From positions 49,298 to 108,924 of the forward strand of contig NZ_KZ859511.1 of assembly GCF_003382685.1 (NCBI RefSeq): DNA of 59,627 bases, read 5' to 3'. A program made the position numbers and the translations under genes. This DNA comes from Halorussus litoreus (GTDB lineage Archaea > Halobacteriota > Halobacteria > Halobacteriales > Haladaptataceae). The notes beneath the pieces are model-generated. The model saw only the letters and a list, made by a program, of their open reading frames with translations, searched no databases and had not been told where the DNA came from. This document shows positions 17,500 to 25,260 of this stretch, one piece after another (within the stretch, counting starts at the first letter, position 1; every line of letters begins with the position of its first letter).

Positions 17500-18189
17500 A
17501 TGACGGAGAAATACGAAAAATACGATGACTGGATGGACTCTATGGAAAAGACCACAACGAAATTAGAGAAGGCCGTTGAACAAATAGAAGAGGAAGATTT
17601 AGAGAATTTAAATATAAATCTGAATTCTAAAGAAGCCGAACTAGCTTTCTCAGGGATAATAAATACAGAAAACAGCGAATTGCTCAAGAAAGAGGTCGGG
17701 AAGGTATCAGGTATGATTGCATTGAAAGATTTAGCCTCGGACATAGAAGAAACTCATCAGGAAATCAAAGAGTGGAGTGAAAGCCGTGGCATGACTCCTA
17801 GTACTGAGAGATATGATTTTATGATTCAATTGGCCACAATACGATTCCTCTCTGACGAATATGTTCTTTTCTTTTCCCTCTTATCAGCTATGGTTGAAGA
17901 GATTAGTATAGAACTGCTGAAGAAGGAGCTAATTGAGGAAGAATACCAAGATAGTAATCAAACCGATAGACTTCTTGAAAGAAGAATGAATCAAGAACAA
18001 AGAGAGCAACTACTCCTGAGAACAGGAGTTATTGAAAACGGGTTAACAAGCGAAATGTCGAGAATTAGGTCGTTAAGGAACATGGTACTCCACGATTTAA
18101 TGAATCGTATGTTCTTAGATGAAGAGATGGGATACAACGACGTAGAAAGAGGATTAAATACCGCAGAAAAACTATCCGATAAACTCTGA
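17500..18189 (+). CDS. AT-rich HEPN-like protein
   Basis: 229 aa in strongly AT-rich DNA unlike the flanks. Residues 1-100 are charged and coiled-coil-like (E-K-A-V-E-Q-I-E-E-E-D-L-E-N-L). The C-terminal helices contain R193-N-M-V-L-H198, the R-x4-H motif of HEPN ribonuclease domains. HEPN proteins serve as RNase toxins or defence effectors, usually with a nucleotidyltransferase or regulator; none is adjacent. It lies just outside the left end of the provirus next to a decayed viral gene, so it may be cargo of an older insertion. The HEPN call rests mainly on this motif. Confidence 0.6.
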   Translation: MTEKYEKYDDWMDSMEKTTTKLEKAVEQIEEEDLENLNINLNSKEAELAFSGIINTENSELLKKEVGKVSGMIALKDLASDIEETHQEIKEWSESRGMTPSTERYDFMIQLATIRFLSDEYVLFFSLLSAMVEEISIELLKKELIEEEYQDSNQTDRLLERRMNQEQREQLLLRTGVIENGLTSEMSRIRSLRNMVLHDLMNRMFLDEEMGYNDVERGLNTAEKLSDKL

Positions 18190-18229
18190 AGAAGGCAGGA
18201 GAGCCGTTAAGGTAGTGAATGATTGACGG

Positions 18230-18402
18230 CCACGGAATCTCGCACTCGTCGGTCTTGGGATACCACTGCCCGTCCACCACCTCCGAGACCGACACTCACG
18301 TAATCTTCAGCGGACTCCACCCCTCAGAACCTACAGAGGGATACAGCACGACAACGACGCCTCACTGATGGCCCTCACAACGGAGCGACCGGAGGTGATG
18401 GG
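18230..18402 (-). pseudogene. decayed copy of the provirus nuclease-like gene (3' part)
   Basis: About 170 nt clearly homologous, at roughly 80%, to 24675-24865, the C-terminal part of the PDDEXK-like gene inside the provirus. It has a deletion of about 12 nt and other frame-breaking changes. Recognisable peptide pieces are V-D-G-Q-W-Y-P-K-T-D-E and its neighbours. It lies outside the left att site, which suggests a remnant of an earlier related element at this locus. Confidence 0.75.
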
Positions 18403-18449
18403 GAGAGAGTAACAGAGTAGAAACTTGCCGTGTAATGAACCGCCAAAAG

Positions 18450-18469
18450 TGGGGTCGGAGGGGTATGAA
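18450..18469. other. attL candidate (tRNA-Trp 3' end fragment)
   Basis: TGGGGTCGGAGGG is identical to the 3' end of the tRNA-Trp gene as read on this strand at 36178-36190. Extending to 20 nt gives 18 matches. It lies 64 nt beyond the stop of the integrase gene, where the distal att site of a tRNA-integrated element is expected. Confidence 0.7.
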
Positions 18470-18533
18470 ATACCCGACTCCGCCGCCCAACTACCGTGCC
18501 GATGCGCCTGCTTCTCGGGGGTGCTGTTGCTGC

Positions 18534-19547
18534 TCATAGATTGAGCCTCTCGATGTATCGACGACGACGCCGTTCCATCCGCTCTCGGGGCGTCGCCTTG
18601 TCGTAGTGTTTCTTGATCGTCTTCACGCTCGCGTTCGCCCGAACCGCGACCACTTCCGGCGGTATCCCGCAGTCGAGCTGCCACGTAATCGATCCCGTTC
18701 GGATTTGATGAGGCGACCGCGACGACGGGCACTTGCTCGCGTGGTTACGCTTCGTCCACTGGCAGTCCTCGGGGTCGCGGTCGTGCGGACACTCCGAGTG
18801 GATGCAGGGGAGCGTCACTTGGTAGGTCCAGCAGCGGACGGTGTTCTGACTCGGCCGCCCCTGCCGACTCGTAAGCAGCGGCTTCCGGCCGTCTTCGTCG
18901 TGCTTCTCCCACCGGTCGCTACTGGCGAGATACTTGTCCAGCGCCGAGACGACGTGCTTCGAGAGCGCGACCGGGCGCTCCCCGTCGCTCTTGTTCTTCA
19001 GCGGCGTCGAACTCGGACGATGGCGGAACTCGATGAACTCCTCTTCCGGGTGGTAGTCGCGGACGTCGAGCCCGCGAACAGCGCCGAGACGACAGCCTGT
19101 GTCCCACAGCACTTCCAGCAAAGCGCGTCGGCGAGACGCGGGCTCGTGCCGACGAAGGTACTGGAGAACGCTACTCGCCGCACTGGTCGGTAGCTTCTTG
19201 TCCGAGCTCTCCTGCTCGGCCGTGACGTTCGGGACGTGGACCTTCTCGCTCAGGCCGTCGTCGACCGCCTCGATGCGCTCCAGATACTCGACGAACAGCT
19301 TGAGGTCCTGCATCTCGCCCCGGAGCGTGATCGTAGCGATGTCGTCACCGGAGCGCTTGGTCTCGTAGGTCTCGAAGATCCAGCCGTTGAACTCGCCGAC
19401 CTGCTCGATCTCTTCCTCCTCGCAGAACTCGATGAACTGCTTGAGCCGGTAGTAGAACGACTGAGCACTATGCTCGGTCGTCTCCGGGCGACGCCGGTCG
19501 ACGTACCGATTCCAGGCGTCGCGAGGCGAGAGTTCGCTGGGGTTCAC
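18534..19547 (-). CDS. int: tyrosine recombinase / integrase
   Basis: 337 aa. The catalytic set is visible: R153 in C-R-L-G-A-V-R-G, H280-x2-R283 in S-P-H-Q-I-R-T-G, and nucleophile Y315 in K-K-H-Y-D-K. A SAM-like core-binding domain covers residues 1-110. A Cys/His-rich insert (C248, C253, C262, C273) between the motifs could bind zinc. The GTG start overlaps the stop of the upstream small HTH gene. Location beside the tRNA fragment indicates that this enzyme integrated the element into tRNA-Trp. Confidence 0.93.
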   Translation of the reverse strand: MNPSELSPRDAWNRYVDRRRPETTEHSAQSFYYRLKQFIEFCEEEEIEQVGEFNGWIFETYETKRSGDDIATITLRGEMQDLKLFVEYLERIEAVDDGLSEKVHVPNVTAEQESSDKKLPTSAASSVLQYLRRHEPASRRRALLEVLWDTGCRLGAVRGLDVRDYHPEEEFIEFRHRPSSTPLKNKSDGERPVALSKHVVSALDKYLASSDRWEKHDEDGRKPLLTSRQGRPSQNTVRCWTYQVTLPCIHSECPHDRDPEDCQWTKRNHASKCPSSRSPHQIRTGSITWQLDCGIPPEVVAVRANASVKTIKKHYDKATPRERMERRRRRYIERLNL

Positions 19548-19747
19548 GTCTGACCCCCCGCGTCGTCGAGCTTGTCCCGCGCTCGGCCGAGCAGGTTGCC
19601 CACGGTGCCGGGCGACCGACCGGTCTCGCGGGCGAACTCGCGGACGCCCGTCTCGCCTTCAGCACAGGCGAGGTACGCCTGTCGCTCGGCCCGAGAGAGG
19701 CCGGTGAGGTCTCTGGTGAACTGCGTGAAATCCGATTGGCCCGCCAT
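19544..19747 (-). CDS. small HTH protein (sigma region-4-like)
   Basis: 67 aa with a helix-turn-helix of the sigma-70 region 4 type: L-S-R-A-E-R-Q-A-Y-L near residue 18, then E-F-A-R-E-T-G-R-S-P-G-T-V-G-N-L-L-G-R-A-R. It sits between the clamp and integrase genes (2-nt gap to the clamp stop, 4-nt overlap with int), so it likely controls or assists integration or replication. DNA binding is inferred from the motif only. Confidence 0.75.
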   Translation of the reverse strand: MAGQSDFTQFTRDLTGLSRAERQAYLACAEGETGVREFARETGRSPGTVGNLLGRARDKLDDAGGQT

Positions 19748-19749
19748 CC

Positions 19750-20646
19750 TCAGTCCTCCGATTGGATGCGCGGCGCGAGCATGTACTCGCCCTCGAAGCC
19801 CCAGTCGTCGTGTTCGAACTTGAGCCGGGTCGGGAACTCCTCGGACCACCGGACGGTCACGCGGTCGGCTTTCGCCTTGTCGAGTGCCAGCGTGATGTCG
19901 TCGAGGTAGTCCAACGAGAACGCCGACGAGCGGGCGTCGGTGTCGTCGCTGGTGACCGCGTTCGGGAACGAGATCGTCTGTGCCGCGTTCTCGTCGTCGT
20001 CCTCGGCCAGCTCGACGCGTCCATCCTCCGTGCTGGCGAGCAGGAAGGTGTCGTCGTCGCAGGTGACGTAGGCCATCTCCTCGGTAGACCTGATGGCTTT
20101 CACCGCCTCGCGGAGCGGCGCGACGCCGGGCCGCGCGGTGAGCGGAAGATCGAGGTCCGGGATGGTCGGCTCGTCGCGGATATCGCTCGGAGTAATGCCG
20201 AACCACTCGGTCTCTCGCTTCATCTGCTGGTCCTCGCGCACTACGGTCACGCGCATCCGCGCTGGGTCGCGGAACACGTCGATAGCCACCGGGTCGCCGT
20301 CACCGCCGCGCTTGCGCGCCCACCCGACCGCGTCGCGGAACCGGTCGAGATTCAGCCCGAAGGTGTGGCCGTCGCGCAGCTCGTACTGGTCGAAGCCTTC
20401 GGCGGGCGCGTGGAGGTCGACCATGCCCACGTTCGCCGGGTCCACCGCGCGGGCGGTGAGACCGTCGTCGTCGAAGTGGATGCGGTACTCGTCGGCGATG
20501 GGCTTCATGAGCCGCGCCAGCGACCGAATGGGGTCGCCGTAGGTGAGGATCGAGACCGCCGCGTCGTCGTCGGTCTCGGGCGCGAGTTCGTCGTCGCGCG
20601 AGTCCTCGGGAACGCCAGACGGTCCTGCCTTCACGGCACCGCTCAT
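19750..20646 (-). CDS. viral PCNA-like DNA sliding clamp
   Basis: 298 aa, about 50 longer than cellular archaeal PCNA. After an acidic extension of about 30 residues, two clamp domains are recognisable: A-R-A-V-D-P-A-N-V-G-M-V-D-L near 65-78, typical of archaeal/eukaryal clamps, and a C-terminal half ending in R-L-K-F-E-H-D-D-W-G-F-E-G-E-Y-M-L-A-P-R. It would encircle DNA and tether the replication machinery of the element. It overlaps the preceding 28-aa ORF by ATGA. An insert around the interdomain region also separates it from the host clamp family. Confidence 0.85.
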   Translation of the reverse strand: MSGAVKAGPSGVPEDSRDDELAPETDDDAAVSILTYGDPIRSLARLMKPIADEYRIHFDDDGLTARAVDPANVGMVDLHAPAEGFDQYELRDGHTFGLNLDRFRDAVGWARKRGGDGDPVAIDVFRDPARMRVTVVREDQQMKRETEWFGITPSDIRDEPTIPDLDLPLTARPGVAPLREAVKAIRSTEEMAYVTCDDDTFLLASTEDGRVELAEDDDENAAQTISFPNAVTSDDTDARSSAFSLDYLDDITLALDKAKADRVTVRWSEEFPTRLKFEHDDWGFEGEYMLAPRIQSED

Positions 20647-20729
20647 GGACCCTCACCTGCCTCACTGTCGGTGGTTTCTTGGTCGCTCGCTCCCTCTCCC
20701 GATTCGGGGGCCAGCCGGGCACTGGACAT
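20643..20729 (-). CDS. 28-aa acidic peptide in the clamp operon
   Basis: ATG at 20729 follows the stop of the ribbon-helix-helix gene by one base, and its own stop overlaps the clamp ATG (ATGA). The translational linkage is the main evidence. Composition is Ser/Glu/Gly-rich with no recognised motif. It may be a true small protein or a coupling leader. Confidence 0.5.
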   Translation of the reverse strand: MSSARLAPESGEGASDQETTDSEAGEGP

Positions 20730-20730
20730 G

Positions 20731-20934
20731 TTAGGCGGCCCCCTTTTCGTTCAGGTCACCGTTCCCGTCTTTGGCGAGAGCAATCTTCGTCTCGTCGTCT
20801 TGTTCGATGTCTTTACGGACAAGTGACCGGATGTACTCCGAGACACTGCCGAATCCTTTCTCCTCGGCTCGATCTTTGATGTCCCCGACCCAAGGGATTG
20901 GGACGGAGAACGACAGGCTTGTTTTCAGCGCCAT
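20731..20934 (-). CDS. ribbon-helix-helix DNA-binding protein
   Basis: 67 aa. Beta strand L-K-T-S-L-S-F-S-V-P-I near the N-terminus followed by two helices with the S-V-S-E-Y-I-R-S-L-V-R-K-D turn, the standard CopG/MetJ-type fold. First gene of the leftward operon clamp-HTH-int and divergent from another RHH gene at 21076, an arrangement typical of paired regulators. Confidence 0.82.
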   Translation of the reverse strand: MALKTSLSFSVPIPWVGDIKDRAEEKGFGSVSEYIRSLVRKDIEQDDETKIALAKDGNGDLNEKGAA

Positions 20935-21075
20935 TGCAACAACCCCTATATTCGTAGATTACTTAGTACTTACTATTGTAGTAGGTAGTCTATAATCTGG
21001 TATTCTAGTAGTACTTGCTACCCGCTCACCTCCATGAGTATTAAGTAATTAACGTAGTAACTACGACCAACGACA
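20935..21075. promoter_or_regulatory. divergent promoter/operator region
   Basis: 141-nt AT-rich gap between two divergent RHH genes, full of TAGTA/TACTA elements. Examples are TACTA-TTG-TAGTA (about 20971-20983) and CGTAG-TAA-CTACG (about 21053-21065), short dyads of the kind bound by RHH dimers. TATA-like stretches face both ways. Likely the switch controlling the leftward integration/replication operon against the rightward genes. Confidence 0.65.
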
Positions 21076-21309
21076 ATGGCCAAAACCAGCCTCAGTCTTC
21101 CGGACGAGATGAATGAAGCGATAGAAAACGAACTATCTTACGGGGATAATAAAAGCGAATGGATACGTCACTCCATCCGGATGCGACAGCACGTCGATCC
21201 GATTCTCGATGAAGTGTACGAGTCCTACCAGCGTGAAGAGCGACTGGAACTTGTCGAGAAGGCTGTCCGCGAGAAGGTGGACGAGATGAAGCACGAAAAT
21301 GGCAAGTGA
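21076..21309 (+). CDS. ribbon-helix-helix DNA-binding protein
   Basis: 77 aa. Strand A-K-T-S-L-S-L-P followed by two helices including N-K-S-E-W-I-R-H-S-I-R-M, then a charged C-terminal helix. CopG-like. It diverges from the RHH gene at 20934 and its C-terminal half is duplicated as a decayed copy at 21801-21927. Together with its neighbour it probably sets lysogeny (inference). Confidence 0.82.
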   Translation: MAKTSLSLPDEMNEAIENELSYGDNKSEWIRHSIRMRQHVDPILDEVYESYQREERLELVEKAVREKVDEMKHENGK

Positions 21310-21365
21310 GTCAGTTAATTTTTTAAGAACATCCTCCGGTGTAGGGAATAAGGGTTCAAATAACG

Positions 21366-21785
21366 ATGTTCATACCACTGTTCGGGCCAGTTCCCGGAGG
21401 AATGGAGATTATGGTACTTCTGCTTCTGGCCATCGTCGGCGCACCAATTGCCTATGTACTGTCGAGCGACAAATCGGTGGCACGGCAAGCTGGCCGTGCA
21501 GCAGGTCCAAGGAAAACAACATCATCGGGGAATAGCAAAATCGAAATCCCTGAAGAAGAGCGTTACAGGCTTCAGAAGATTGCTGGTCGTAGTATCCCAG
21601 TCACGATGGTCGCCTCGCTAATCGCCCCGCTCGGCTACCTTCTCGTCAAAAAGCCATGGTGGGCGCTCATAAGCGCATTGACTCTTAACTTCGGGGTCAT
21701 TGGCACTCTCTTCGTGATGTTCCATACTCGGAAGACCATCAAAGATGCACGTCGGGAACTCGCTGCTGCCGGTATCAACTGGTAG
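21366..21785 (+). CDS. small membrane protein
   Basis: 139 aa. N-terminal hydrophobic helix at about 13-32 (following F-G-P-V-P-G-G-M-E), a polar loop to about residue 75, then two hydrophobic helices near 78-95 and 98-117, ending in a basic tail. The N-terminus recalls TatA-like proteins of haloarchaea, but the rest does not. It lies between the RHH gene and the decayed RHH copy. Function unknown. Confidence 0.65.
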   Translation: MFIPLFGPVPGGMEIMVLLLLAIVGAPIAYVLSSDKSVARQAGRAAGPRKTTSSGNSKIEIPEEERYRLQKIAGRSIPVTMVASLIAPLGYLLVKKPWWALISALTLNFGVIGTLFVMFHTRKTIKDARRELAAAGINW

Positions 21786-21800
21786 CGATACTGGTTGCCC

Positions 21801-21927
21801 GCGCCAGCACATCGATCCAATTTTTGATGAAGTCTACGAGTCCTACTAGCGCGAAGAGCGACTGGAGCTTGTTGAGAAAGCCGTCCGCGAGAAGGTGGAC
21901 GAGATGAAGTGGGAAAATGGCAAGTAA
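21801..21927 (+). pseudogene. decayed duplicate of the RHH gene 3' half
   Basis: About 127 nt closely matching 21183-21309, including the same C-terminal codons and the AAAATGGCAAGT ending. An in-frame TAG replaces the Gln codon after E-S-Y, and no start codon is present. It shows a partial duplication of the regulator around the membrane-protein gene. Confidence 0.85.
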
Positions 21928-22028
21928 AATGCCAACCTGGAACCCACCGAGAAAGAACGAAGGAAACCGAGGTTGAGGGAGAAATAGGAAGAAAGCTAAA
22001 TAACAAAGCCGAATATTACGATTAAAAT

Positions 22029-23528
22029 ATGGAAAGTAAAGACGACGTCAGAAAGGGTGTGAAGTTCGTAATTGAAGAAGCTGGAGAACGCCACGAAGGA
22101 GATATTCCAGTAGAAAGTATCTATGTTCCGGATCCGGAAGACGAAGAGGAAATCACCGCACCTGAGTATCAAAATACGGTAATTAGAAACGTGGGTGTTC
22201 GGAGAGAAACCATCTCCACACCATCTAAAGTAATGGAAGGTTGGGAGTTTGAAGGCGACCCACTTTACGAGGCTGCGAAAAGCCTTGATGAAGAATTGGA
22301 GGATGATAAATCGTCTGCACTCTTAAAAATGGAAAAAGAGGACGGGGAGGTTATCATCGAAAGGGTCGAAAACCCATCACAAGACCAACGGATAGAATCA
22401 TACAAGAAAGCGGTGATTGGGATTGCTGGTGCTATAGCCAATTATCAAGGTAGCTTTTCATTTTCTGAGGAAGAATTTGAGAGGGTTTTCGAGAGGTATG
22501 AGAATGTAAAGAAGTGGCAACCTCGGACACAAAAATACATTTGCCCATTAGCAAACTTCTCAACAGAACAGGACAGGATTGACTTCCCTATAGAGTTCAC
22601 ATTTGTGAACTCCCCACATAAAGTTGAGATTAACGAATTGAAAATAACAAGGATGACTCCAAAGGATTGGGCCGGAGTCTTTACATACGAAAACGGGGAA
22701 AATTTGAGGGGTTTTGCTGACGCGGAAAGGTCCACGGTCAGCCACAAATTAGAGCTTGAGATAGAGGGAGGAGCAAAGGGAGTCCTGTCCCGACAAGTGA
22801 TAAAATCGTTGTGTCGGGGGCTTAGATTGTTTAAACCTAAGGCTACATCTGTCTACGGTGGCCCAACATACAAATTAGAATCTGCATATCTGGAAAAGAG
22901 GAAAAATGTGCCAGATATTACTGGGTGTGGCCCTTCTGAATTAAACCCAGAAACCGGCTATATGACTGAGACGTTCGAATTTGGAGAACAAGGAGAGTAC
23001 ACAATCGCAGACGAAGAGGTAGAAGAATTCAAAGAATTTTGGAATAAATACTCAGACTTTCTCAATGGCGAGCGTGATACAAAGATTTCAAGCCCTCTTA
23101 GGAGATTTGATGAGATGTACTCGGATATCTATCCAGAGGATAGATTGGTTGACTGTGCTATCGGGTTTGAAGGGACCCTTTTGAGGGGACTGGGTAAACA
23201 GTCTTCTTACACCTTTAGGATGAAACTTCGATCTGGATTCCTGCTTGAGAACCGACTCCCTTTAACCAAAGATGAAATCTGGAAGTTTTTCAAAAACTTT
23301 TATTTTGTTCGCGGAGAGATAGTACATAAGGATAAGAAAATAGATGATATAATAAATCATGGCAGGTTTAAAAATCAAGATGGTCTTAGCCCCAGAGAGT
23401 TCGTAAAGCGAGCCAGAGTAGTCTATGCTAAAACACTACTTGCTTATATGGACCGTTTGGATGATGGACAACCGAGCATAACGGAAATAAATAAAGAATT
23501 GGATAATCGCGCATTAAATGCGGAATAG
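22029..23528 (+). CDS. Apea-like HEPN protein; provirus cargo
   Basis: 499 aa in AT-rich DNA unlike the surrounding viral genes. The N-terminal 330 residues are acidic and not recognised. The C-terminal 150 residues look like an Apea-type HEPN domain: R-L-V-D-C-A-I-G-F-E-G-T-L-L, then Y-T-F-R-M-K-L-R-S-G-F-L-L, then R428-G-E-I-V-H433, the R-x4-H active-site motif. Such proteins occur in abortive-infection and other antiviral settings. Placed as a single gene with its own AT-rich promoter beside lysogeny regulators, it is a good candidate for superinfection immunity (inference). Confidence 0.7.
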   Translation: MESKDDVRKGVKFVIEEAGERHEGDIPVESIYVPDPEDEEEITAPEYQNTVIRNVGVRRETISTPSKVMEGWEFEGDPLYEAAKSLDEELEDDKSSALLKMEKEDGEVIIERVENPSQDQRIESYKKAVIGIAGAIANYQGSFSFSEEEFERVFERYENVKKWQPRTQKYICPLANFSTEQDRIDFPIEFTFVNSPHKVEINELKITRMTPKDWAGVFTYENGENLRGFADAERSTVSHKLELEIEGGAKGVLSRQVIKSLCRGLRLFKPKATSVYGGPTYKLESAYLEKRKNVPDITGCGPSELNPETGYMTETFEFGEQGEYTIADEEVEEFKEFWNKYSDFLNGERDTKISSPLRRFDEMYSDIYPEDRLVDCAIGFEGTLLRGLGKQSSYTFRMKLRSGFLLENRLPLTKDEIWKFFKNFYFVRGEIVHKDKKIDDIINHGRFKNQDGLSPREFVKRARVVYAKTLLAYMDRLDDGQPSITEINKELDNRALNAE

Positions 23529-23790
23529 ACAGCTAATTGACTAACAGTATCAGCAAGCTTCTTGAGACAATTGGCGGATATCGATGAAACCACGGGGTTG
23601 CAAGAACACAGAAACGATTCCCCGAAATTGCACACATCTGGCGCACCCACCGTGTGCAAATCGAACTCCCCGCGACCACCTGCTCCCCAGTTCGTCGTCG
23701 TCGATCTACCCGCTACGCGGCCCCCTTTATATACGACCGCCGTTTCAGTCACCCGAAAAAACTAGGATTCTGGGTGGTGTGTGCAATAAT

Positions 23791-24066
23791 ATGCGCCTCC
23801 GGATGAACGACTCCCGCGAACGACGGATGGACGCCCTCCTCGAAGCCACGGGCGAGAACACCAAGAGCAAGGCGATAGATCGAGCGGCCGACTTCTACAT
23901 CAAGATGGCCGGGGACAACGTGGCGATGCCGAACGGCGCGTTCGTCGAGCTGATGGCGACCGCTGAGAGGCAGGGGAGCGTCACGTCCGAGGAGATCGCC
24001 GAGATTCTGGATACCGAGGAGTTGCCTGTTGAAGCGGAGTTAGCGTGGTCGGTTGGTAGCGAGTAA
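23791..24066 (+). CDS. small RHH-like protein (DUF7386-like)
   Basis: 91 aa from the ATG at 23791. The N-terminal R-L-R-M-N-D-S-R-E-R-R-M-D-A-L-L followed by N-T-K-S-K-A-I-D-R-A-A-D-F-Y-I resembles short haloarchaeal RHH-type regulators. GC-rich, so of viral rather than cargo composition. Its 260-nt upstream gap contains no gene and ends in a TATA-like region before the start. It converges with the minus-strand gene at 24072. Confidence 0.65.
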   Translation: MRLRMNDSRERRMDALLEATGENTKSKAIDRAADFYIKMAGDNVAMPNGAFVELMATAERQGSVTSEEIAEILDTEELPVEAELAWSVGSE

Positions 24067-24071
24067 ATTAT

Positions 24072-24587
24072 CTATTCTGCCTCTCCAGAATATTTATAGA
24101 ACGTTTCTGTTTGTTGGTTTTCCGTTTCAACCTCGTCGATCTCATCTGAAGAATCAACAGATGCGTTCATTTTGTCTAAGAGACCACCGTAAATGCCAGT
24201 CTGCGGAAGCTCTCTCTTTTCTAACTTACCTTCGTAAACTAAATCCTCCAGAAGATTTCTTACTCGGGCTCTGTTTGCTTGGAATTCTGCCATCTCGGTG
24301 ATCATGTACTTCTCACGTTTCTCTTCGTCTAAGCTCTCTTCAACGTGGTCTGGCAGAGAAGGAATAGATTCTGGCATATCATTGAAATCATCAATGGTTA
24401 TTTGGGCAATGCCGAGAACCCGACTTTCGACAATTCCCTGTTTATAGGGTCTAGAGTCGTTCTCTCGAAAGAACTCAAGAATCTTTTCTTTATCGGAGGG
24501 CTCAGGTTCCTCTTCATTCCACAACTCGTTTAGATGCTCATCAACCATCTCTTCACCGTCAGGCATGTCTTTAATTCGTTTGCTCAT
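24072..24587 (-). CDS. AT-rich hypothetical protein
   Basis: 171 aa from the ATG at 24587; an in-frame TTG lies 12 nt upstream. Largely helical and very acidic. The region near residues 95-125 (N-R-A-R-V-R-N-L-L-E-D-L-V-Y-E-G-K-L-E-K-R) could be a winged-helix tip, but this is weak. The base composition matches the HEPN gene at 22029, so it may be another cargo gene. Its 3' end is 5 nt from the convergent gene. Confidence 0.6.
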   Translation of the reverse strand: MSKRIKDMPDGEEMVDEHLNELWNEEEPEPSDKEKILEFFRENDSRPYKQGIVESRVLGIAQITIDDFNDMPESIPSLPDHVEESLDEEKREKYMITEMAEFQANRARVRNLLEDLVYEGKLEKRELPQTGIYGGLLDKMNASVDSSDEIDEVETENQQTETFYKYSGEAE

Positions 24588-24665
24588 CTTCCCATCCAAT
24601 CATAAGAGCAGACTGTTAAAATTGTTTTGTAAAAAGATACGCCTGAACAGTTTGTAGAGTTGGTT

Positions 24666-25055
24666 TTAAAGTAGGACACTCCACGGAATCTCGTACTCGT
24701 CGGTCTCGGGATACCACCGCCCATCCACAATGTCCAGTACCTCCGAGACCGACACACGCGTAATCTTCAGCGGACTCCACCCGTCCGACCCCACGGACGG
24801 ATACAGCACGACAACGACGCCGCACTGGTGGCTCTCGCGCCGGAGCGACCGGAGATGATGGAGGTTCACCCGCACGACGCCCGGCCGTCCGTTCGCCTTC
24901 TCGTACACTGCGCTCTTGCACTGGTAGTAGGTCCCGTTCTGCTCGGAGATGAGATCGACGTACTCCCTGGATTCGCCGACGACCCGGCAGTCGTACTTCG
25001 TGGCCGCCGACGCTTCGGCGCTCATGCCCTGCCGCCGGGCCGCCGCCGAGGGCAT
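24666..25055 (-). CDS. PDDEXK-like nuclease candidate
   Basis: 129 aa. V-D-L-I-S-E near residue 33 followed by Y-Y-Q-C-K-S-A-V-Y-E (D, then Q-x-K) has the spacing of a small PD-(D/E)xK nuclease such as a Holliday-junction resolvase, preceded by a conserved Y-D-C-R-V-V segment. Its ATG overlaps the stop of the upstream membrane-protein gene (ATGA), so it ends the long viral operon. A decayed copy lies at 18230-18402. The nuclease call is from motif spacing only. Confidence 0.55.
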   Translation of the reverse strand: MPSAAARRQGMSAEASAATKYDCRVVGESREYVDLISEQNGTYYQCKSAVYEKANGRPGVVRVNLHHLRSLRRESHQCGVVVVLYPSVGSDGWSPLKITRVSVSEVLDIVDGRWYPETDEYEIPWSVLL

Positions 25056-25252
25056 CAGCGACCGTCCTCCGGCCGGGCCGTGTCGGTGCGCGTCGGCGTG
25101 TCGGTCGGCGATTCTTCGTACTGGGGGAGCTTTGCGAGCCAGTACCGGCCGTAGCCGCGAATCCGCCGCATGGCGAAGTCGTAATCCACGGCAAGGCCGA
25201 TTAGCAATGCCACGATGGTCTCGGGTGCGATGGTCGGGATTTCCATGCTCAT
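25055..25252 (-). CDS. small membrane protein
   Basis: 65 aa: one hydrophobic helix at about residues 10-25, then a basic segment (M-R-R-I-R-G-Y-G-R-Y-W) and a polar Thr/Asp tail. Member of the minus-strand viral operon with ATGA coupling to the nuclease-like gene. Probably a virion membrane component (inference). Confidence 0.65.
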   Translation of the reverse strand: MSMEIPTIAPETIVALLIGLAVDYDFAMRRIRGYGRYWLAKLPQYEESPTDTPTRTDTARPEDGR

Positions 25253-25260
25253 GGTGTCTG

